Shown here: piece by piece, positions 9,302 to 18,163 of the stretch | Layout of the letters: each line of letters starts with the position of its first letter | How positions within the stretch are numbered: the stretch's first letter is position 1 | Origin: an uncultured Porphyromonadaceae bacterium | GTDB lineage: Bacteria > Bacteroidota > Bacteroidia > Bacteroidales > Muribaculaceae | Direction: 5' to 3' | Assembly: GCA_947177635.1 (NCBI GenBank) | Contig: CAMWVQ010000006.1 | Coordinates: 19,296-83,295, forward strand | Length of the DNA: 64,000 nucleotides | Position numbers and translations under genes: made by a program | The notes under the pieces: model-generated | The model's database searches: none | Told to the model about the DNA's origin: nothing | What the model saw: the letters and a program-made list of their open reading frames with translations, nothing else

Positions 9302-9346
9302 ACATTCTTGGAATTATTACAAAGTTAGTAACAATTCCAAGAATGT
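9302..9346 (-). promoter_or_regulatory. Palindromic operator of perR-rbr
   Basis: Arms of 19 bp (9302-9320 and 9328-9346) are reverse complements with one mismatch around the 7-base centre AAAGTTA. The palindrome covers the -7 box, the spacer and the presumed transcription start. A PerR dimer or tetramer bound here would block its own transcription. Regulator identity is inferred from adjacency. Confidence 0.75.
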
Positions 9347-9351
9347 GCAAA
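9320..9351 (-). promoter_or_regulatory. perR-rbr promoter
   Basis: TTTG (9351-9348), 20 bases, TAACTTTG (9327-9320): exact consensus, embedded in the palindrome. Expected start of transcription is near 9313, about 20 nt before the ATG at 9293. Confidence 0.8.
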
Positions 9352-9428
9352 TTTAAAGACTTAATAAAAGGGAATAAATGTTAATGTGATGCCGCGTTGC
9401 CACGAGTCTTTTTTCTCGTCAGTATGGC

Positions 9429-10058
9429 TTACCAGCGGTTGTAGTGAACCGATTCCGGACTCCATTTGTCTTTGGGCTGGTTGTCTCCTTCGGGATAACC
9501 TATCGGCACAACTGCCAAGGGGATGACGTTTGACGGCAGTCCAAGTCTTTCTGATACTGCGGTCACGCGTTCTTTGGTAGGGTAAACACCTGTCCACACA
9601 GCTCCGAGGCCGAGTGAATGGGCGGCCAGGAGCAGGTTTTCTGTCGCGGCGGAGACATCCTGAATCCAATAGGAAGGCTCCCCTTCGAATGCCTTTTCGA
9701 GGTCGCCACAAGGCACAATCGCGATAGAGGCGTGTTGCAGCATCTTGGCGTGGGGAAGGGCTTGGGCGAGGGAGTCGAGTGATTCGCGGTTGTCAATGAC
9801 AATGAATTGCCACGGCTGACGGTTGACAGCCGTAGGGGCGGCCATTGCCGCGCGCAGCAGTAGTTCGATGGTGTCGGCGGGAATCTCTTTGCCGGGTATG
9901 TACTGGCGGACGCTTGTGCGTGTCATAATGTTTTCGATTGCCGGATTGCCGGAGGTCTCGGCTTGGGTTTCTCGGTTCTCAGCTGTGTTTGAAGAGCAGG
10001 ATGTCATGACAGTCATCATTGCGGCAATCAGTGCCGGGTATTTCAGCAGTTTTCTCAT
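9429..10058 (-). CDS. Nitroreductase-family lipoprotein
   Basis: A 209-residue protein with a lipoprotein signal peptide (MRKLLKYPALIAAMMTVMTSC, lipobox ending at Cys21) followed by an FMN-dependent nitroreductase domain. Visible motifs include TRTSVRQY (FMN phosphate site), AAPTAVNRQPWQFIV and LGLGAVWTGVYP. The family uses NAD(P)H to reduce quinones, nitro compounds or flavins. Having this cytosolic-type fold behind a lipobox is unusual because the electron donor is not obvious outside the cytoplasm. Neighbours give no further clue. Confidence 0.88.
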   Translation of the reverse strand: MRKLLKYPALIAAMMTVMTSCSSNTAENRETQAETSGNPAIENIMTRTSVRQYIPGKEIPADTIELLLRAAMAAPTAVNRQPWQFIVIDNRESLDSLAQALPHAKMLQHASIAIVPCGDLEKAFEGEPSYWIQDVSAATENLLLAAHSLGLGAVWTGVYPTKERVTAVSERLGLPSNVIPLAVVPIGYPEGDNQPKDKWSPESVHYNRW

Positions 10059-10139
10059 TGTTGTAGTTAACTAAACAAATAATATATGTGTGATGGATGT
10101 TCTGTGTCGAATCTTTCAGATGTCAGTGGGGATGAAACA

Positions 10140-10178
10140 AATGGAGCCGTCGCCGGATTTTCCGGCGGCAGCTCCATT
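10140..10178 (-). terminator. pfp terminator
   Basis: Arms 10140-10157 and 10161-10178 pair nearly perfectly (GC-rich with small offsets). On the minus strand the stem is followed by TTGTTTC. It lies downstream of pfp. Confidence 0.65.
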
Positions 10179-10248
10179 CTTCTATGCAAGCTGTGAGTAA
10201 GTGTCAGATACGGGTATCGCTTGCGGGCGATATTTATAGGCGCATTGT

Positions 10249-11898
10249 TTACTTACCCTGGTGCTCGTACTTGAGCGTCATGGTAGGCTGGTCGCAGACT
10301 TCAGCGGGGCCGAAGTATTGGATGGGGCCGGGGTAAACATAAGATGTGTTGACGGCCCAGTCATCGCGCTTGGATGCATATTTGAGGAAGGGCGCGCCGT
10401 CGAGATGCACGAGGGCTTTCTGGATAACGGGTTTCATCTTTCCGTGACGACGCTCCATGTTCATCATCATGGTGATGGGGATACCGCCGGCAATCCACTG
10501 CACTGAGGGTTTGGTCAGGTTGCGGACAGATGACATGTAGCCGGTTACTCCTGCTTTCACGAGGCATGCGGCGTTGAAACCGAGGGCGTAGCAGTAGTCG
10601 GCGTCGAAGTTGGAGGGGTCGGCGCAACGGCCTTCATAGCCGAAGAAGTGGTGGAGGGCAGAGAACTTGCCGTTGAACTTGCCTTCAGAGGCCCATTCGG
10701 CAAGACGCTTGCCAACCATCTCGGAGAGGAGTTTCTCGGTCTCGATGAGTGAAACCTGCACATTGCCGTGGGGGTCGCGGTCGAGGCTGAGCTGACGGGC
10801 CACTCCGAGGGGAAGTGACTCATAAACGGCGGCGTTCTCGGCAGAGAGGTTCTTGATGATATATTCGCGCTGGGCGGCTGCGTCGAGTTTGGCGAACTCC
10901 TCGGCGTTCTTGGCAAGGAGGTCGTTGAGTTCGGCGATGAGGCGCTTCATTGCGGGGATGAACTCGATGAGGCCTTCGGGAACGAGGACGGTTCCGAAGT
11001 TCATGCCGGCGGCGGCACGTTTGGCCACGATGTCGGCGATGTAGTCGACTACCTGCTGGAGGCTCATGTCCTTCGCTTCAACTTCCTCGGAAATGATGCA
11101 GACGTTGGGCTGGGTCTGGAGGGCGCATTCAAGGGCGATGTGGCTTGCGGAGCGGCCCATGAGCTTAATGAAGTGCCAGTATTTCTTTGCCGAGTTGCAG
11201 TCGCGCTGGATATTTCCGATGACCTCGGAATATACCTTGGTGGCGGTGTCGAAACCGAAAGAGGTCTCGATGACGTCGTTCTTGAGGTCGCCGTCGATGG
11301 TCTTGGGGCAGCCGATTACCTGGACACCTGCGTTGATTTCCTTGTAGTATTCGGCGAGAACGGCGGCGTTGGTGTTGGAGTCGTCGCCACCGATGATCAC
11401 GAGGGCTGAGATGTTGAGCTCTTTCAGGATTTCAAGACCCTTGTCGAACTGCTCTTTGGTTTCGAGCTTGGTACGACCGGAGCCGATGATGTCGAAGCCG
11501 CCGGTGTTGCGGAACTCGTCGATGATGGCGGCGGTGAGTTCCGTATACTGATGGTCCACGAAGCCGCCGGGCCCCATAAGGAAGCCGTAGAGCTTGGACT
11601 CTTTGTTGATTTTCTTGATGCCGTCGAAGAGGCCGCTGATCACGTTGTGTCCGCCGGGAGCCTGTCCGCCGGAGAGGATGACACCTACGTTAATGGGCTT
11701 GGAGGGAGCCGATGAGGAGGTTTTCTCGAATTTGAGCTCGGGGAGACCGTAAGTGTTGGGGAAGAGGTTTTTGATGTCCTCCTGGTCGGCGACCGACTGG
11801 GTGGGGTGTCCTTCAACTGCTTTAACGGGGCCGGTGAGCACGATAGGGAGCTTAGGCTGGTAAGCCGCACGGGCTTTCTGCAAAGCGCTTTTCTTCAT
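10249..11898 (-). CDS. pfp: Diphosphate-dependent fructose-6-phosphate 1-phosphotransferase
   Basis: A 549-residue long-form PPi-PFK that reversibly phosphorylates fructose-6-phosphate with pyrophosphate in glycolysis. Seen: [14 protein letters not shown] at the nucleotide/PPi loop, GGDDSNTNA (the second Asp marks PPi use), [10 protein letters not shown] carrying the catalytic Asp, and the substrate-binding [11 protein letters not shown]. Length fits the plant-beta-like clade of Bacteroidetes. It is monocistronic, with a -7 box 40 bp upstream and a terminator downstream. Confidence 0.96.
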   Translation of the reverse strand: MKKSALQKARAAYQPKLPIVLTGPVKAVEGHPTQSVADQEDIKNLFPNTYGLPELKFEKTSSSAPSKPINVGVILSGGQAPGGHNVISGLFDGIKKINKESKLYGFLMGPGGFVDHQYTELTAAIIDEFRNTGGFDIIGSGRTKLETKEQFDKGLEILKELNISALVIIGGDDSNTNAAVLAEYYKEINAGVQVIGCPKTIDGDLKNDVIETSFGFDTATKVYSEVIGNIQRDCNSAKKYWHFIKLMGRSASHIALECALQTQPNVCIISEEVEAKDMSLQQVVDYIADIVAKRAAAGMNFGTVLVPEGLIEFIPAMKRLIAELNDLLAKNAEEFAKLDAAAQREYIIKNLSAENAAVYESLPLGVARQLSLDRDPHGNVQVSLIETEKLLSEMVGKRLAEWASEGKFNGKFSALHHFFGYEGRCADPSNFDADYCYALGFNAACLVKAGVTGYMSSVRNLTKPSVQWIAGGIPITMMMNMERRHGKMKPVIQKALVHLDGAPFLKYASKRDDWAVNTSYVYPGPIQYFGPAEVCDQPTMTLKYEHQGK

Positions 11899-11938
11899 TA
11901 TTATAGGTATATCTGTTGGGTTATTGTATTCTACAATA

Positions 11939-11946
11939 CAAAGTTA
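11939..11946 (-). promoter_or_regulatory. -7 box of pfp
   Basis: TAACTTTG on the minus strand, 40 bp upstream of the pfp ATG. The upstream element is only a partial match (CTTG with short spacing), so this is a half-supported promoter. Confidence 0.5.
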
Positions 11947-11980
11947 CAAAATAATATGCAATCCAAGCTGTTAAAAGATG

Positions 11981-13276
11981 CTAACCGGGCTTGCCGCCGG
12001 CAAGAGCGGTCACACAAGGGGCCGACTGCAGGTATCGGGCGGCTGTTTCCCTGATTTTTCCAGGGGTCATTGACAATGCTTCCGAGAACTGGACGGCATA
12101 TGCGTCAGGCGTGAGATTCAGGGATTCGGCCTGCTCCCTGAAGCTTGAAATGGAGAATGGGGAGTCAAGTATTCCCGCGAGGTTTGAGATGAGGATGTTT
12201 CGCACGGTCTCGACCTCCTCCGGCTCCATATCTTCATTTGCCATACGGGAGATTTCCCGGTTGACTTCTTTCACGACTGCCTCGGTGTAGCGGTTGTCGC
12301 ATTCGCAGCTTATCACGATGTTTGTTCCCTCAAGAGTCGGCACAAGGCTTGCCCCGATGCCGTAGGTGTAACCTTTGTCTTCGCGGATATTGGCCATCAG
12401 GCGGCTGCCGAAATATCCCCCGAGGGCCACCACCGTGAAGCGCAGCGCCTCGTAGTCGGGATGATGTCGTTCGATTGTGGGTATCTGTATCCTGATGCCT
12501 GTCTGCAAGGACTCAGGCATCTCTTTGCGGCAGGTTTGACTGGATTTGAAATCGGGCACTGACAATATGTTGCGGCGGATTCGTCCAGTGGCAGATTCTT
12601 CGAAAGGTATCGAATAGAGCGCTTCCTCAAGTATTTGTTCAATCTCGGGAGTTATTTTCCCGGAAAGGAATACGGCGGGTTTGTTGGCGAGGAGTATCCC
12701 GGAATGCAGTCTGACGAGATCTTCGCGTGTGACGGCGAGGATGTCGTCAGGGGTGACCATTGATGCCAACGGATGCCCGGGGCCGTATAATGCTTCCCGG
12801 GCCAGGAGGGTGGCCTGGTATGACGGCTTCCGTGTGGCGAGTTCTTTCTCGGCGGCATTCTTTTTCTTGAGGGCCTCAAGCGTTTCTTCGGGGAAATCAG
12901 GAGAGGATATTATTTTGCTGACGAGGGGGAAGACTTCCGGGGCTGTATGGTTTAGCGAGTGCAGGGTCAGAAGCGTGGAATGCTGGGATGGGAAGACCTT
13001 GAACCATGCTCCATTTGATTCGAGTATGTCTGACACATCTTTGCCTGTAATCCCGTCGCAACCTTCTGTGAGCATATTTGCCGTGAGGCTATACGCGGCC
13101 GGTGATCCTGAGTCAATCAGCCCGGCAGGCCAAATCACTGAAAGCCTGGTGACGGCTTCTTCGCCGGAATTCAAAGTCAGCAATCGTATGCCATTCTGTA
13201 GTTTCCTTTCGTTGAAACCGGGAAGTGAAAGAATCGGGAACCCCGATATGGGAGGTGCGGTCAAACGGTCAAGCAT
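11981..13276 (-). CDS. M16 family peptidase homologue lacking the zinc motif
   Basis: A 431-residue protein with two M16 (insulinase/processing-protease) halves. The inverted zinc motif HxxEH expected near residues 60-70 is absent; the region reads SLTANMLTEGCDG. The C-terminal half keeps the Arg/Tyr substrate-carboxylate pair in SRLMANIREDKGYTYGIG. This is the pattern of a non-catalytic subunit that works with an HxxEH-bearing partner, which is not in the window. It follows kdsB by 10 bp as the last gene of a three-gene operon. No signal peptide is seen. Confidence 0.85.
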   Translation of the reverse strand: MLDRLTAPPISGFPILSLPGFNERKLQNGIRLLTLNSGEEAVTRLSVIWPAGLIDSGSPAAYSLTANMLTEGCDGITGKDVSDILESNGAWFKVFPSQHSTLLTLHSLNHTAPEVFPLVSKIISSPDFPEETLEALKKKNAAEKELATRKPSYQATLLAREALYGPGHPLASMVTPDDILAVTREDLVRLHSGILLANKPAVFLSGKITPEIEQILEEALYSIPFEESATGRIRRNILSVPDFKSSQTCRKEMPESLQTGIRIQIPTIERHHPDYEALRFTVVALGGYFGSRLMANIREDKGYTYGIGASLVPTLEGTNIVISCECDNRYTEAVVKEVNREISRMANEDMEPEEVETVRNILISNLAGILDSPFSISSFREQAESLNLTPDAYAVQFSEALSMTPGKIRETAARYLQSAPCVTALAGGKPG

Positions 13277-13286
13277 CTGTGTTGTT

Positions 13287-14039
13287 TCAGTTAATGTTGG
13301 TGAGCAAAGCCTTGGCGGCTTCGAGGTCGGCCGGGGTGTCGATTCCGATGGTCTGCCTGTCGGTGATGCCCACCTTTATGGTGTAGCCGTTTTGCAGCCA
13401 TCTGAGTTGTTCGAGAGATTCGGCCTTTTCGAGAGGAGACTGGGGAAGGCGGGTGACTTCCCTCAGAATCTTGATACGGAAGGCATACATGCCGATATGG
13501 GTGAAGTAATCGGCATTGGCAGGCCATTCTTCCCGGTCGAATCCGCGCAGGTATGGAATGACCGACCTGCTGAACATCAGTGCGTTGCTGTGTGAATCCA
13601 TCACGACCTTAGGCTTGTTGGGATTTTCAAGGCCGCTGTAAGAGCCGTCGTGGGGATAGGGGAGGGCCAATGTGGCAATGTCGGTCGAAGGGTCGTCGAA
13701 GCAGTCCATTATCTGCCTTATCTGGACCGGGTCGACAAATGGCTCGTCACCCTGTATGTTGATGACCACGTCGGCGTCGCTGCCAAGGTTGTCGTAAGCT
13801 TCCAGGCAACGGTCTGTCCCGCTGCGGTGGTCAGGGGATGTCATCACTGCTTTTGCCCCGAAAGATATGACAGTGTCAAATATGCGGCGGTCATCTGTTG
13901 CGACGGCGAAGTCGTCAAGCACCGATGAAACGCGGTCGCAGACATGCTGTATCACAGGCTTGCCGCCGAGGTCGGCCAAAGGTTTCCCCTCGAAACGGGT
14001 CGAGGCATAACGCGCGGGTATTATTCCTATGAATTTCAT
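13287..14039 (-). CDS. kdsB: 3-deoxy-manno-octulosonate cytidylyltransferase
   Basis: A 250-residue cytosolic enzyme that makes CMP-Kdo for the LPS inner core. The start MKFIGIIPARYASTRFEGKPL is the classic nucleotide-binding N-terminus, so ATG 14039 is preferred over an upstream ATG at 14069 that overlaps the thiE-like stop. NIQGDEPF is the conserved metal/CTP loop and HIGMYAFR the sugar-site motif. Middle gene of the thiE-like/kdsB/M16 operon. Confidence 0.96.
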   Translation of the reverse strand: MKFIGIIPARYASTRFEGKPLADLGGKPVIQHVCDRVSSVLDDFAVATDDRRIFDTVISFGAKAVMTSPDHRSGTDRCLEAYDNLGSDADVVINIQGDEPFVDPVQIRQIMDCFDDPSTDIATLALPYPHDGSYSGLENPNKPKVVMDSHSNALMFSRSVIPYLRGFDREEWPANADYFTHIGMYAFRIKILREVTRLPQSPLEKAESLEQLRWLQNGYTIKVGITDRQTIGIDTPADLEAAKALLTNIN

Positions 14040-14065
14040 ATATGAAGATGGCTTTGCCGGTTTTC

Positions 14066-14641
14066 TCATTGTAATGTCTCCAATGCCAGGCGGATGAACG
14101 CCGAGGGGTCAGGGGCGTCTGTGATCGCGCCTGAAATCTCGATGCCTTCGATGCCGGTGGCGATTACCGAGGGGTAAAGCGCGACAGGTATGTCGCCGGA
14201 GGCAACCGGATGAATTTCAGAATGAACCTTCCTCAGGGCTTCGACAAACCGGGCATAGAAATCGACCTGGTTTTCGCCGTCGGGGCACTCTGCGACCAGG
14301 TAGTCGACATCCAGGGCCGCCAGATCTTCAAGCTGTGTTGCGTCTTGGCAGCTTAAGCCGATGATGGCATGCGGGCCGAGTTTCTCACGGGCTGCAATCA
14401 CGCTGCCCCGAGTCCATTCTGTCAGATGGAGACCGTGGACACGAAGCCTGTCAACCAGCTCTATGTTGTTGTCAAGCACGAGTATGGCGTCATTCTCCTG
14501 ACAGAGGGGAATTAGTTTCTCTGCCGCCTCGTCTGCCGGTGTGCCTGTGACGCGTATCCAACGGCACCCAGCCTGCAGGGCGAGCTCGACTTGCTCCGCG
14601 ACGGAATGGCGGATTGAATCATCAGTGGCGAACTGCAACAT
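14066..14641 (-). CDS. Thiamine-phosphate synthase-like (TMP/TenI fold) protein, degenerate
   Basis: A 191-residue TIM-barrel protein of the ThiE/TenI family, starting MLQFATDDSIRH; an upstream in-frame ATG at 14680 would add 13 residues. The barrel pattern is visible: VELALQAGCRWIRV, AILVLDNNIELVDRL, VHGLHLTEW, IIGLSCQDA and TGIEGIEISGAI. In true ThiE the strand after the Asn reads GVHLGQxD; here it is GLHLTEW, so the pyrophosphate/Mg site looks lost. It lies in an LPS operon rather than with thi genes, so the activity is doubtful. Its stop overlaps or closely precedes kdsB. Confidence 0.75.
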   Translation of the reverse strand: MLQFATDDSIRHSVAEQVELALQAGCRWIRVTGTPADEAAEKLIPLCQENDAILVLDNNIELVDRLRVHGLHLTEWTRGSVIAAREKLGPHAIIGLSCQDATQLEDLAALDVDYLVAECPDGENQVDFYARFVEALRKVHSEIHPVASGDIPVALYPSVIATGIEGIEISGAITDAPDPSAFIRLALETLQ

Positions 14642-14728
14642 TATTGTTATGGGGTTGATTTTTATGTTATGCGGGCGCAAATTTCGAAATAAATCCCGAA
14701 ACCTGCAAGCGGAATGAAAAAAACTGCG

Positions 14729-14736
14729 TATATTTG
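14729..14736 (+). promoter_or_regulatory. -7 box of glnS
   Basis: TATATTTG, an exact TAnnTTTG, placing transcription start near 14743, about 20 nt before the ATG at 14762. No clear TTTG upstream. It rules out the longer frame opening at 14714. Confidence 0.55.
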
Positions 14737-14761
14737 CATCCTAAAATTTACTTGTTCCATT

Positions 14762-16474
14762 ATGGCTGAAAAAATCGAAGCAGAAATGCCCGAAGAAGCA
14801 AAAGGGCTGAGTTTTGTAGAACAGATGATTGTCGATGACCTCAAGGAGGGGAAGAACGGAGGCAGGCTCCAGACCCGTTTCCCGCCCGAACCCAACGGTT
14901 ATCTGCATATCGGTCACGCGAAAGCCATCTGTATGGACTTCGGAGCCGCCGAGAAATTCGGCGGGAAATGCTTCCTGCGCTTTGATGACACGAATCCTAT
15001 CAAGGAGGACACCGAATATGTCGATGCGATTCGCGATGATATCCACTGGCTTGGATTTGAATGGGGAGAGAACGAACGCTACGCGTCGGATTACTTCCCC
15101 CAGCTCTATGATCTTGCCGTGAGGATGATCAAGGAGGGAAAAGCTTATGTCGATGACCAGACTTCCGAGGAAATCGCAGCCCAGAAAGGAACACCCACCA
15201 CTCCGGGTACGGCAAGCCCATATCGCGACCGTTCGGTAGAGGAGAACCTCGACCTGTTCGAGCGTATGAACAAGGGTGAGTTTGAGGAAGGCGCGCGCGT
15301 GTTGAGAGCCAAAATCGATATGGCGTCATCCAACATGCACTTCCGCGACCCCATCATGTACCGAATCATCAAGACCCCCCATCACCGCACCGGCACACAG
15401 TGGAAGGTCTATCCGATGTATGATTTCGCACACGGCCAGAGTGACTTCTTCGAAGGTGTGACCCATTCGATCTGCACCCTCGAGTTTGTGCCTCACCGTC
15501 CGTTGTATGACTATTTCGTAGACTTCCTGACCGACGGTTCATACAGACCCCGTCAGATTGAGTTCAACCGACTCAACCTCACTTATACCGTGATGAGCAA
15601 GCGAAAGCTGCTCCAGCTCGTGAAGGAGGGACTCGTTGCGGGATGGGATGACCCCCGTATGCCGACAATCTCCGGTATGCGCCGCCGAGGTTTCACACCG
15701 AAGGCCGTCAGGAACTTCATAGACCGCATCGGTTACACCAAAATCGAGGAGGCGATGATTTCTGTTTCGTTGCTCGAACATGCGGTGCGTGAAGACCTGA
15801 ACGCTATCGCGACCCGTGCGATGGCAGTCATGAATCCAGTAAAGGTCGTGATTACAAACTATCCGGAAGGTCAGACCGAGATGGTGGAGATGGAGAACAA
15901 TCCCGAGGACGCTTCGGCCGGAACCCACTCGATGCCTTTCTCGCGTGAGATTTTCATTGAGGCTGATGACTTTATGGAGAATCCTCCCAAGAAGTTCTTC
16001 CGCCTCGCTCCCGGCGGGGAGGTGCGCCTGAAGGGCGCGTACATCATAAAGTGTACGGATGTCGTAAAAGACGCAGACGGCAATATCCAGGAAATCCATT
16101 GCACCTATGACCCCGAAAGCCGCAGCGGTATGGCCGGTGCCTCAAGGAAAGTCAAGGGAACGCTCCACTGGGTTTCTGCGGCTCACGCCGTGGACGCCAC
16201 CGCCCGCATCTACGACCGACTGTTCAATGTTGAGAATCCCTCGGCAGAAGAGGGTGACTTCCGTGACCTGCTGAATCCTGATTCGCTCAAGGTAGTCGAA
16301 GGTGTCAAGGTGGAGCCGTTCATCGCCGAGAATGCCCGTCCCGGAGAGAAATTCCAGTTCCAGCGCATCGGTTACTTTACCCCTGATGTGGACTCAACTC
16401 CCGGCAAGCTGATTTTCAACCGCACCATCGCGCTGAAAGACAGCTGGGAGAAGGCTCAGAAGAAGAATGTATAA
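14762..16474 (+). CDS. glnS: Glutaminyl-tRNA synthetase
   Basis: A 570-residue class I aminoacyl-tRNA synthetase that charges tRNA-Gln. The catalytic core has [15 protein letters not shown] (HIGH motif, about residues 42-56) and the KMSKS equivalent VMSKRKL. The two C-terminal beta-barrel anticodon domains cover about 350-560. The upstream frame to 14714 is rejected because a -7 box lies inside it. The last codons overlap the next gene by 8 bp. Confidence 0.96.
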   Translation: MAEKIEAEMPEEAKGLSFVEQMIVDDLKEGKNGGRLQTRFPPEPNGYLHIGHAKAICMDFGAAEKFGGKCFLRFDDTNPIKEDTEYVDAIRDDIHWLGFEWGENERYASDYFPQLYDLAVRMIKEGKAYVDDQTSEEIAAQKGTPTTPGTASPYRDRSVEENLDLFERMNKGEFEEGARVLRAKIDMASSNMHFRDPIMYRIIKTPHHRTGTQWKVYPMYDFAHGQSDFFEGVTHSICTLEFVPHRPLYDYFVDFLTDGSYRPRQIEFNRLNLTYTVMSKRKLLQLVKEGLVAGWDDPRMPTISGMRRRGFTPKAVRNFIDRIGYTKIEEAMISVSLLEHAVREDLNAIATRAMAVMNPVKVVITNYPEGQTEMVEMENNPEDASAGTHSMPFSREIFIEADDFMENPPKKFFRLAPGGEVRLKGAYIIKCTDVVKDADGNIQEIHCTYDPESRSGMAGASRKVKGTLHWVSAAHAVDATARIYDRLFNVENPSAEEGDFRDLLNPDSLKVVEGVKVEPFIAENARPGEKFQFQRIGYFTPDVDSTPGKLIFNRTIALKDSWEKAQKKNV

Positions 16475-17942
16475 CGACGACGAATCCAGAAAATCAGACG
16501 AAGAATACATGCGCTCGCTCTATGACCGCTTCCGTCAGGAGGTGGAGAGCGGCGCGCTTATCGATTATTACGAAATCAACGAGTTGCTCGACATCTATGA
16601 CTACGCGCAGGATGAGGGTGACGCGATGGTGCAGATGTTCGTGTTCCTGACGGTCTCGCGTCTGTATCCCGAGAACCGTGATTTCGATGAGCGTTTGGCG
16701 TTTTTCCTTTCGTATGTCTCTCAGGACGCGGCCAACGACATGGCTTCGCGAAAGGGACGCAGGGAAACCGCCTTGTGGGATGTCTTGCAGATGGGGGTGA
16801 AGTGTTACCCGGCGGGGGATGCGGCTCCTTATCTTGAGGAGATTTTCCGCAAGTATGATTCACTCGACTGCGAATCTGTATTGAAAATAATAGATTTGTT
16901 GCGAGAAATCGACCAGCGCGATTTGATTGTCAAGTACTACCCCGAAATCAGCCGCAGGGCTGAAGACCCGAGGGGATTTGCTTTTGAGGCGGCTGAGACG
17001 CTGAAAGAGGGGGGCGTTTTCCAGGAGGATGCCAGGCGCATCGCCGAGGAACTGACCCGTATGGAGCCGTTCAACATTGAGGCGTGGCTGCTGTTGGCGC
17101 GCATTGAGTTCGGGCTTGAGCATTCAGATGACGCGTTGGCCGCTGTCGATTATGCGTTGGCTATCGACCCGGAGCATTTCAATGCGAGGCTTACCCGGGG
17201 GGTGATCATGGTGGTCATCCCCGAGAAGCGGAATGAGGCGATAGAAGTGCTTACTGACATACTTGCCTCAGACCCTCTGAATAATTTCGCGCTCGAAGGA
17301 CTTGCGGAGGCGTATGCGAGGGAAAACCGCATAAAGGAAGCCTGCGATGTCTATGCCACGATGCTGAGCCACGATGTCGTGACCGCCGGGGCTGTCAATC
17401 CTCTTTCGGTCATACTCGAGCTTGAGCCAGACAACCTTGAGGATTATCTGCAACTCGCCATAGACAAAGGGAAAACCGACGCGAAGGATTGGCGGATGAT
17501 AGCTTTGGGGCTTCTCGAGAAGGAGAAGTTTCAGGCAGTCGCCAAGGCGCTTGATTTTTACCACCGCAAAATCGGTATCACCACTTGGGTGGATTTCTAT
17601 CTCCACGCGCTTTATGACGCACGGATGTTCGAGCGTTACGCGGAGGTTTTCGAGGATGTGTCGGGTGATATGTCTTGCCCGGCATCCAGGCCCGGCTTTT
17701 TTTCGATGACCGACTATATCCTGCTGGCGTCGGTGTATTTGCGCCTGGGCAGGAAAGATGAGGCTGCCGCGCTGAGCGATGCGATAGAGAAGGCAAAGGA
17801 GGAGTGTCGTTCGGTCGACGACCATTTCAGGTGGAGAGGCATAAGGTTCACCGCCCGACTCATCCACACACTCGCCACTACTGATAATCTGCCGGTGAAT
17901 CTTGAGGATTTTGATCCGCTGACGGTCGATTTCCTCTCCTGA
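16467..17942 (+). CDS. Tetratricopeptide repeat protein
   Basis: A 491-residue soluble protein starting inside the end of glnS (8-bp overlap), so translationally coupled. It is acidic and alpha-helical. TPR-like helices are evident about residues 205-330 ([39 protein letters not shown]) and again near 400-460. No signal peptide, catalytic motif or cysteine cluster is seen. A scaffold role is typical of the family; the partner is unknown. Similar genes commonly follow glnS-type housekeeping genes in this order, but I cannot say why. Confidence 0.85.
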   Translation: MYNDDESRKSDEEYMRSLYDRFRQEVESGALIDYYEINELLDIYDYAQDEGDAMVQMFVFLTVSRLYPENRDFDERLAFFLSYVSQDAANDMASRKGRRETALWDVLQMGVKCYPAGDAAPYLEEIFRKYDSLDCESVLKIIDLLREIDQRDLIVKYYPEISRRAEDPRGFAFEAAETLKEGGVFQEDARRIAEELTRMEPFNIEAWLLLARIEFGLEHSDDALAAVDYALAIDPEHFNARLTRGVIMVVIPEKRNEAIEVLTDILASDPLNNFALEGLAEAYARENRIKEACDVYATMLSHDVVTAGAVNPLSVILELEPDNLEDYLQLAIDKGKTDAKDWRMIALGLLEKEKFQAVAKALDFYHRKIGITTWVDFYLHALYDARMFERYAEVFEDVSGDMSCPASRPGFFSMTDYILLASVYLRLGRKDEAAALSDAIEKAKEECRSVDDHFRWRGIRFTARLIHTLATTDNLPVNLEDFDPLTVDFLS

Positions 17943-17943
17943 A

Positions 17944-17975
17944 TTTCGCGATGTGGTGTTTTTTCATTAACTTTG
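17944..17975 (+). promoter_or_regulatory. Promoter of the btuB locus
   Basis: TTTC (17944-17947), 20 bases, TAACTTTG (17968-17975): one mismatch in total. It begins just past the TPR stop, and transcription would start near 17982 at the 5' edge of the riboswitch. Confidence 0.65.
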
Positions 17976-17977
17976 TG

Positions 17978-18140
17978 TTTGAAACGGAACAGGGAACCCC
18001 GTGAGATTCGGGGACAGTACCCGCTGCTGTGAGTCCTATGCCGGTTGGCATGATGGTCTTTCGTAGGGTGCCATTGGAGAAGTTGTTTCTCCGAGAAGGC
18101 GCGAGAGACCGGGACAAGTCAGAAGACCTCCCGTTTCGGC
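17978..18140 (+). promoter_or_regulatory. Cobalamin (AdoCbl-type) riboswitch
   Basis: The leader carries the conserved cobalamin aptamer elements in order: AGGGAACCCCGTGAGATTCGG, the core GACAGTACCCGCTGCTGTGA and the B12 box AGTCAGAAGACC (about 18118-18129). Peripheral stems lie between, for example GGAGAAGTTGTTTCTCC. The TonB receptor and corrinoid-binding lipoprotein genes directly downstream fit. Bound cobalamin should turn the locus off. Confidence 0.93.
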
Positions 18141-18161
18141 AATTGTGACAAGCCTACGGGA
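18129..18161 (+). promoter_or_regulatory. Expression-platform hairpin at the btuB start
   Basis: TCCCGT (18129-18134) pairs with ACGGGA (18156-18161), with an inner GGC/GCC step. The right arm ends two bases before the btuB ATG at 18164. The left arm adjoins the B12 box. This suggests control by masking the translation start rather than by a terminator, since no T-run is seen. Confidence 0.5.
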
Positions 18162-18163
18162 TT

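Noticed and set aside
9294..9350. N-terminal extension of the PerR-like protein
   Set aside because: It contains the promoter and operator, so it is not transcribed as coding sequence.
17878..18117. Minus-strand 79-residue frame over the riboswitch
   Set aside because: The conserved cobalamin aptamer on the plus strand explains this sequence.
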